Below, piece after piece: positions 57,737 to 64,000 of a DNA stretch of 64,000 nucleotides; the stretch's first letter is position 1, and every line of letters starts with the position of its first letter. The translations under genes were made by a program, and so were the position numbers. Source of the stretch: Ramazzottius varieornatus (Eukaryota > Tardigrada > Eutardigrada > Parachela > Ramazzottiidae). The stretch lies in NCBI GenBank assembly GCA_001949185.1, contig BDGG01000004.1, forward strand, positions 2,856,912 through 2,920,911, read 5' to 3'. The notes beneath the pieces are model-generated. The model was not told where the DNA came from, did no database searches, and saw nothing but the letters and a program-made list of their open reading frames with translations.

Positions 57737-57960
57737 CTACAGTGTAACAAACTTGCAGATTTCACATGTGTAAACTATCTCTTCTTTAGAAAACAGTTTT
57801 AATGCATCTGCAAAAGGTTGAAGAAGGCCAGCAACACCAAGCTTATTGGGACCTTTACGAATTTGCCTGTATCTCAGTACCTTACGTTCCAGTAGTGTCA
57901 AAAAAGCAACAGCAACCATGACAAAAACTAGAACCTGAAGATAATAAACAAAAACATCAA
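57737..57960 (-). pseudogene. nad1: nad1-like fragment (probable nuclear copy of mitochondrial DNA)
   Basis: The minus strand encodes [20 protein letters not shown] followed by [20 protein letters not shown] and SKEE, the strongly conserved N-terminal block of NADH dehydrogenase subunit 1. The preceding bases also read as the first hydrophobic helix ([10 protein letters not shown]). Only about 60-70 codons of the roughly 300 of a whole nad1 remain; homology stops at SKEEIV and the frame ends soon after. It lacks introns, a nuclear start context and a targeting sequence, and lies next to very AT-rich DNA. It is best read as a NUMT fragment; an assembly join to mitochondrial sequence is the alternative. 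Confidence -1.
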
Positions 57961-58500
57961 ATATAAAGAGTATTTTTAGAGAAAATAAAATTTATATTTG
58001 AACTTTAAATTCAAAGCACTAATCTGCCACACTAAACTTTAAGAAAATGTAAATTTATATGCTACCCTATCAAGATAGTCCTTTTCAGGCATCTTAAAGT
58101 GTATAAAATACATTTTTAAATCCTAAATTTAACACACTAATCTGCCAACAAAAATTTTTAAAAAACAACAGAGACATAATAATATAAAACATTTTTAATT
58201 ACATTTTTAAACTGGCTACGCCCAACCAAATTTCAATATTATATTAATTAATGAATAAATAAATAAAAAATAATATAAGCATAATAAATAAATAAGACGA
58301 AAAAACACAAATAATAAGAAAAAAAGCACATAAAAAAGATGATCTTATAATAAATAAAGCAAGATCATCTTATTATTATAAGATCATCTTTTTTATGTGC
58401 TTTTTTTCTTATTCTTTTTTGTGTTTTTTCGTCTTATTTATTTATATGCTTATATTATTTTTTATTTATTATTTTTAATTTTCTTCTTTCTGCTATCTCG
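57961..58500. repeat. AT-rich segment with a giant hairpin (about 90-nt arms)
   Basis: A run of extreme AT content, unlike the flanking genes. The left arm at about 58262-58350 (containing AAGACGAAAAAACACAAATA and AAAAGCACATAAAAAAGATG) is repeated in reverse at about 58375-58474, with a spacer of only about 25 nt that itself includes AAGATGATCTTATAATAA-like palindromes. It adjoins the nad1 fragment, so it could be a mitochondrial control-region-like piece that entered with it, or a separate foldback transposon. No ORF. Confidence -1.
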
Positions 58501-58528
58501 GAATGAAAGTGCTGATCCTTGTAATGTA

Positions 58529-60016
<1,488 letters not shown>

Positions 60017-61710
60017 CGCAGTAGAAGTACATGGGATGGTCTTGGAGGAGTAATCTAAACAAATGCAACACAAAAATCCATCTGGACTCTGAACAAACGA
60101 TCCATTCAAATGAAAAGGCGCCAAAAGAAGAAGGCCAAAATTTTCGGTCCTCAGTCCAGTCGATCCCCGGGGACGGATCGTCGGTTCCCCAATCCAGGGG
60201 TCTCGCTGTTGCCGGACTTTGATGCGGATGTGTCCCTGATTCGGGCTTTCAACGTCATTATACAATAATCAGAAAATCATCACTGGACCTTAAGAAATTG
60301 TCAGGAAGAGCCTGTTCTATGCTCATCGCTCGCATGAGAACGTTCTCGTCCAGCATACGGGTCAGCCTTCCTACAACTCCACCAAATGCTTCCTGCACTC
60401 AAGAGTTTAATTGAGTCCAGGGTTTACCATTTCATGTTTCTTCGAGTTGAACAAAAGCGGGCTTGTGCTCAGCTGCCGAATCCTTCGTAAGATACAGTAA
60501 TTATACGAAAAGCGAACGGGGCGTAAAGGTCATAGATATTTGGAGAGGTGATGGATTAGTTTGTTGGTCATGCCAGACACACCGGTCAGATTATCTTCAA
60601 GATTAACTGTGTCAATAGTTGATAGTGTGGTCAGCCGTATCCCTTGACCTCAACACGAGCCATATGCTACACACTATATGCAACTGAAACTTTGGTAACG
60701 TCACAAGTTCTTCCAAGCAGATACCCAAGGGCCAGCGCAGAAACACATACAAGGCTCACAGGGGGACTTCCTGGCTGTTTCGAGTGCCGGTTCAACTGTT
60801 ATGTGTACGTGGTACTGTACACGTTTATGGTTACTTGCGCAATTGAAATGGGAAGACATCATTATTTCCCGTAGGAAGTCCGCACTGTACACGCAGTTTG
60901 GGGTTTCTCAGGGAGTTTAGATGAGAAGTCATTGCGGCCGATGCACTCATTCGCCATTAGCACAACACGGTTATGCACTAATGCCGTCCTTCTCCAGTTA
61001 GAACTGTTGATGAATATGTACTGCCTGATAGGTTAGAGCAGCTCTCCGAGAACGGATGGACGCCGGACAGTTATGATGGATTACCGGACTGTGGTCATTC
61101 AAATCACTGTCATGATCTGGATATTCAGCGGCTATTCATGCGTAGAACTTGTCCAATTCATTCACTGATAGAATATTCCACCCATCCATCCTCATTGCTT
61201 TATCTTGACGTTTTAATCTGTCTATGTGTATCAAAGCTCATCAAACGTCTGCTTGCTTCCTGCAAATATCCTGTTATGAGGGCGCACAGACAAAGACAGT
61301 AAAAGCCTCCTCGTTATATTGGCACATGATCTTCCAAAGAATTATTTAGCACTCCGTATGTCCGAATGAACACACACCCGTCGCGCAGGATAAATACTAG
61401 TGATAACCAGCCAGAATCCAAGGCTTTGCAGAATCTATGGAATGCGATGCGAAAAGTCTGCGGGATTAAATATGGGCCCTGCTAATCCTGTTAGGAATCA
61501 ATGATAACAATAGTTCGCGCTGCTGCTCTTTTACACCTTTATCTGACCACCGCAGTCTTCCTTCGTTCTCTGTTCCGACCAATCTCGCCGTACCATGTAA
61601 AAAGGACAAACAAAACTAAGCATGCCGTATCTTGCTGGACCGATTCCCCACTAATAATCCCTCTCGACTTTGAAGCCTTTTCATCACTTGGTACATTTTA
61701 TCGCCGGATA
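60017..61710. other. Divergent intergenic region between TYMS and Wnt genes
   Basis: About 1.7 kb containing the presumed promoters of both genes. Short frames such as 60031-60222 (+) and 60644-60874 (+) lack domain or splice support. No repeat with clear ends was recognised. Confidence -1.
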
Positions 61711-63715
61711 ATGGACTACGCCAGTGGAATATCATGGAATTTTCGGGATATCAAAGCAATATTTTATATATCGTTATTATTTGTGACGCGAAGTGCAGGA
61801 GTCGCATTCACTTCGACAACTTCCTGGTGGTAAGTCTTCGGCCAACATTCTTGACTTGTTTCATTCAATCCAGGAAGGCGGACTTCCTTTTGAGGACTTT
61901 TTGAACAAGGTTCGCGATCTGCGGGCTCATCAGGATCAGGGCGTTGTTCTCTTAACAGAATCTAAGGGCGATTTTGTTAGAATCTGACAACGCAAGATAA
62001 AATACTTGCAGTGAGAATTTAAGTTTTGGTTACTATAGTAGTACGCAAAAGTTTTGTCTGTTTTTTTAGGCTACTAGGAACAACTGCAATCGATCAAGGT
62101 TTCAAAGCAGAAACATCCGCAACTGATTACAAAACGTTTTGCAAGACCCAAACGTATTTGGTGGATAAACAAAAGGAAATTTGCCTCACCGACAAAAATA
62201 TCTTGAAAACGGTAAGTGGCGGTCATAGTCCGAGAAACAAAGAGTCTCAGCGGGATGGCGCCAGCGGCATACCTTTAACTCAAAATGCGCTGCCTTTATC
62301 GAGAACCTTTCAAAAAGCTAATTAGATTACCGCGGCGGAAGATGCGCTGTAGAAAAGACGGTTTAGAAGGCAAAGAGATGAAAGAACGCGCAACACTTGG
62401 ATGCGTTTGTTGACAACTCTGTGCTAAACAGGTTGCCGAAGGAGCAGCAATCGGTCTCGATGAATGCCAAGCCCAATTCGCCCACAACAGATGGAGCTGC
62501 TCGACAGTGGATAATCACAACTCCAGCTCGATGCTCGGAACCTCTCTTGTCATCAGTGAGTCTTGAACGCGAATAACTGGTCACCTATTGTCCGGGAGCT
62601 CTTCTGAATTTAACCCTTTTGTCCATCCGTAGACAGCCGGGAGAAAGCTTACATTTACGCCATCAGCGCGGCCGGTGTTGCTTATTCTGTAACGAAGGCC
62701 TGCAGCCAAGGTAGGAGCTCGACGTTTCGTTAAAATATTCAAAGGATAAAACATTTTGCAGAATCATGAAATTTTCACCAATCTGTAAAACTGATTGCGT
62801 TTTCAGAAACGAACATTCGGTCGAATCGCAGAATTTCAATTTAAAATCAAAACATCGATAACCTCAAAGTTTTAAACTATCGTTCCATAAGCATGAACGG
62901 CGGTTCGTTTAGGTGAGATACCTGGGTGTGGCTGCGATAAGCGGCTGGGAAAGGAAGCCAAAAGCGAAGACTTCGAGTGGGGCGGTTGCAGCGATGACGT
63001 CAGTTTTGGTGAAAAGTTCAGCCGGGACTTTGTCGATTCGAAGGAAATCAAACGGACAGCGGAGAGCCTGATGAACCTTCATAACAACGAAGCTGGTCGT
63101 CAACATCTTCAGCATAACATGCAGCGAGCATGCAAGTGCCATGGTGTCAGCGGAGCCTGTAGCATCAAAGTGTGCTGGAGGAAACTTCCCAGCTTCAAGA
63201 CGATTGGGAACTCTTTGACCCGGAAGTACGACGGCGCTCACCAGGTAAGCCTAAACAAGAAAGTTTCTAATTGCAAATGTTTCATATCGATTCAGTTATG
63301 TGACACGCACCCACGCAGGTCAAGATGAATACCAGGAAAGGTCGGCTGCGCCCACGAACCCGCCATCAAAAGTATCCCGGCAAAGATGACTTGGTGTATC
63401 TTGACACGTCGCCCAACTACTGCGAGAACAGCCCGAAGTATGGCATCGCCGGCACATCAGGAAGGAAATGTAACCAGACGAGCAACGGTATGGATGGATG
63501 TAACCTCCTGTGCTGCGGAAGGGGTTACAAGACGCTCGTCAAGAAAGAGGAAAAGAAATGCGGATGCAAATTCGTCTGGTGCTGCGAAATCAAATGCAAC
63601 ATCTGCCAAGGTAAACGTTTATGGCTAACGATTCTTCTTTCCTCTTGAAGACGGTTATGATGAATTTCATCTCTGACTTTTTCTAGAAACAACGGAGGAA
63701 TATGTGTGCAACTGA
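61711..63715 (+). CDS. Wnt signalling ligand, 371 aa (Wnt16/Wnt4-like)
   Basis: Exons: 61711-61829, 62070-62211, 62432-62555, 62633-62710, 62913-63244, 63319-63610, 63687-63715 (1116 nt). A hydrophobic N-terminal stretch ([19 protein letters not shown]) serves as signal sequence. Wnt landmarks: [65 protein letters not shown], the palmitoleoylation site [40 protein letters not shown], and the terminal [14 protein letters not shown] with YVCN end. The conserved Cys set looks complete and the lipidated Ser is present. WGGCSDD, SFKTIG, SPNYC and [11 protein letters not shown] resemble Wnt16 most, with Wnt4 second; a tree would be needed to name it. Wnts are secreted, lipid-modified ligands for Frizzled receptors. 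The final exon codes for only nine residues. Confidence -1.
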
Positions 63716-63759
63716 AAGCCCGAGGAGGAAAGTTTAAAGATACAGAGTTGTTTATCTTA

Positions 63760-63948
63760 TCATCTTCGTCGCGATTTAGCAAACATTTTGATAAACAATA
63801 CCATGAATATGAAGATGGCAAAAAGACATATGAGAGCTAGAAGGGTCCACCAACCAGTGCCCTTCTGATTGTGCTGCGCCAACTTTGCACTTTCCTTTTC
63901 CAAACGAGTGTTGTTCCGATCAGCCAGCGAATTTGCTTTGTCCAGCGT
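63760..63948 (-). CDS. USE1: USE1-type SNARE, last exon only (gene runs off the window)
   Basis: The minus strand reads, after an acceptor (TTTTAG), TLDKANSLADRNNTRLEKES then AKLAQHNQKGTGWWTLLALI and a membrane anchor CLFAIFIFMVLFIKMFAKS ending in RRR and stop. The pattern of coiled-coil SNARE end, LEQHTQK-like motif, WW and tail anchor is that of USE1, an ER SNARE for Golgi-to-ER retrograde traffic. Upstream exons lie beyond 63948 and partly outside the window. It converges with the Wnt gene, 44 bp apart at the stops. Confidence -1.
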   Translation of the reverse strand, partial: TLDKANSLADRNNTRLEKESAKLAQHNQKGTGWWTLLALICLFAIFIFMVLFIKMFAKSRRR

Positions 63949-64000
63949 CTAAAATCCAGGGTACTTCTTATAGTTGACTATGATCCAACGCAGTCATCTT

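Overview
The window is eukaryotic nuclear DNA from a compact animal genome. Coding sequence is split into many short exons by mostly 50-100 bp GT-AG introns (a few GC-AG). Genes lie close together on both strands, base composition is moderate, and the gene set is typically metazoan: a SIX homeobox factor, a Wnt ligand, an otopetrin proton channel, a furin-type convertase, and a MAPKBP1/WDR62 scaffold. No operons, Shine-Dalgarno sites or bacterial features are seen. A small ecdysozoan such as a tardigrade would fit, but that is inference from architecture only. All exon joins below were made by eye; each listed model was summed and is an exact multiple of three.

Layout, left to right. 1-1020: decayed Tigger/pogo-type transposase (-). 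1713-4305: unrecognised 669-aa protein (+). 4976-5452: 123-aa secreted peptide-precursor-like gene (+). 6719-8277: RERG/RASL-type small GTPase (+). 9296-11031: ACADSB-type acyl-CoA dehydrogenase, 432 aa (+). 11734-13126: SIX4/5-type homeobox factor (+). 13735-16889: otopetrin, 677 aa, 13 exons (-). 20812-30431: furin-type convertase, 759 aa, 16 exons, with repeat-filled introns (+). 31439-32331: Gly/Ser/Asn/Gln-rich disordered protein (+). 34031-40123: MAPKBP1/WDR62 scaffold, 1352 aa (+). 41453-42500: unrecognised 267-aa protein (+). 42741-43654: MKRN2OS-like protein (-). 44697-47509 and 48220-50860: two unrecognised, largely disordered proteins (+). 51201-55355: ORP5/8-type oxysterol-binding protein with C-terminal membrane anchor (-). 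56724-57675: TMEM9 (+). 57737-58490: nad1-like fragment plus an AT-rich giant hairpin. 58529-60016: thymidylate synthase (-). 61711-63715: Wnt (+). 63760-63948: last exon of a USE1 SNARE (-), running off the window.

The genes are unrelated housekeeping, signalling and developmental genes; no pathway cluster or operon is evident. The accessory content is mostly small non-autonomous inverted-repeat transposons. Two have perfect 8-bp target-site duplications (hAT type), two sit in introns of the MAPKBP1 gene, and one nested palindrome of about 1.7 kb fills a furin intron. I do not see a convincing new multi-gene system. The most unusual items are the nested palindrome, the mitochondrial-like insert with its hairpin, the microexons and GC-AG introns, the peptide precursor, and several proteins without recognisable family.
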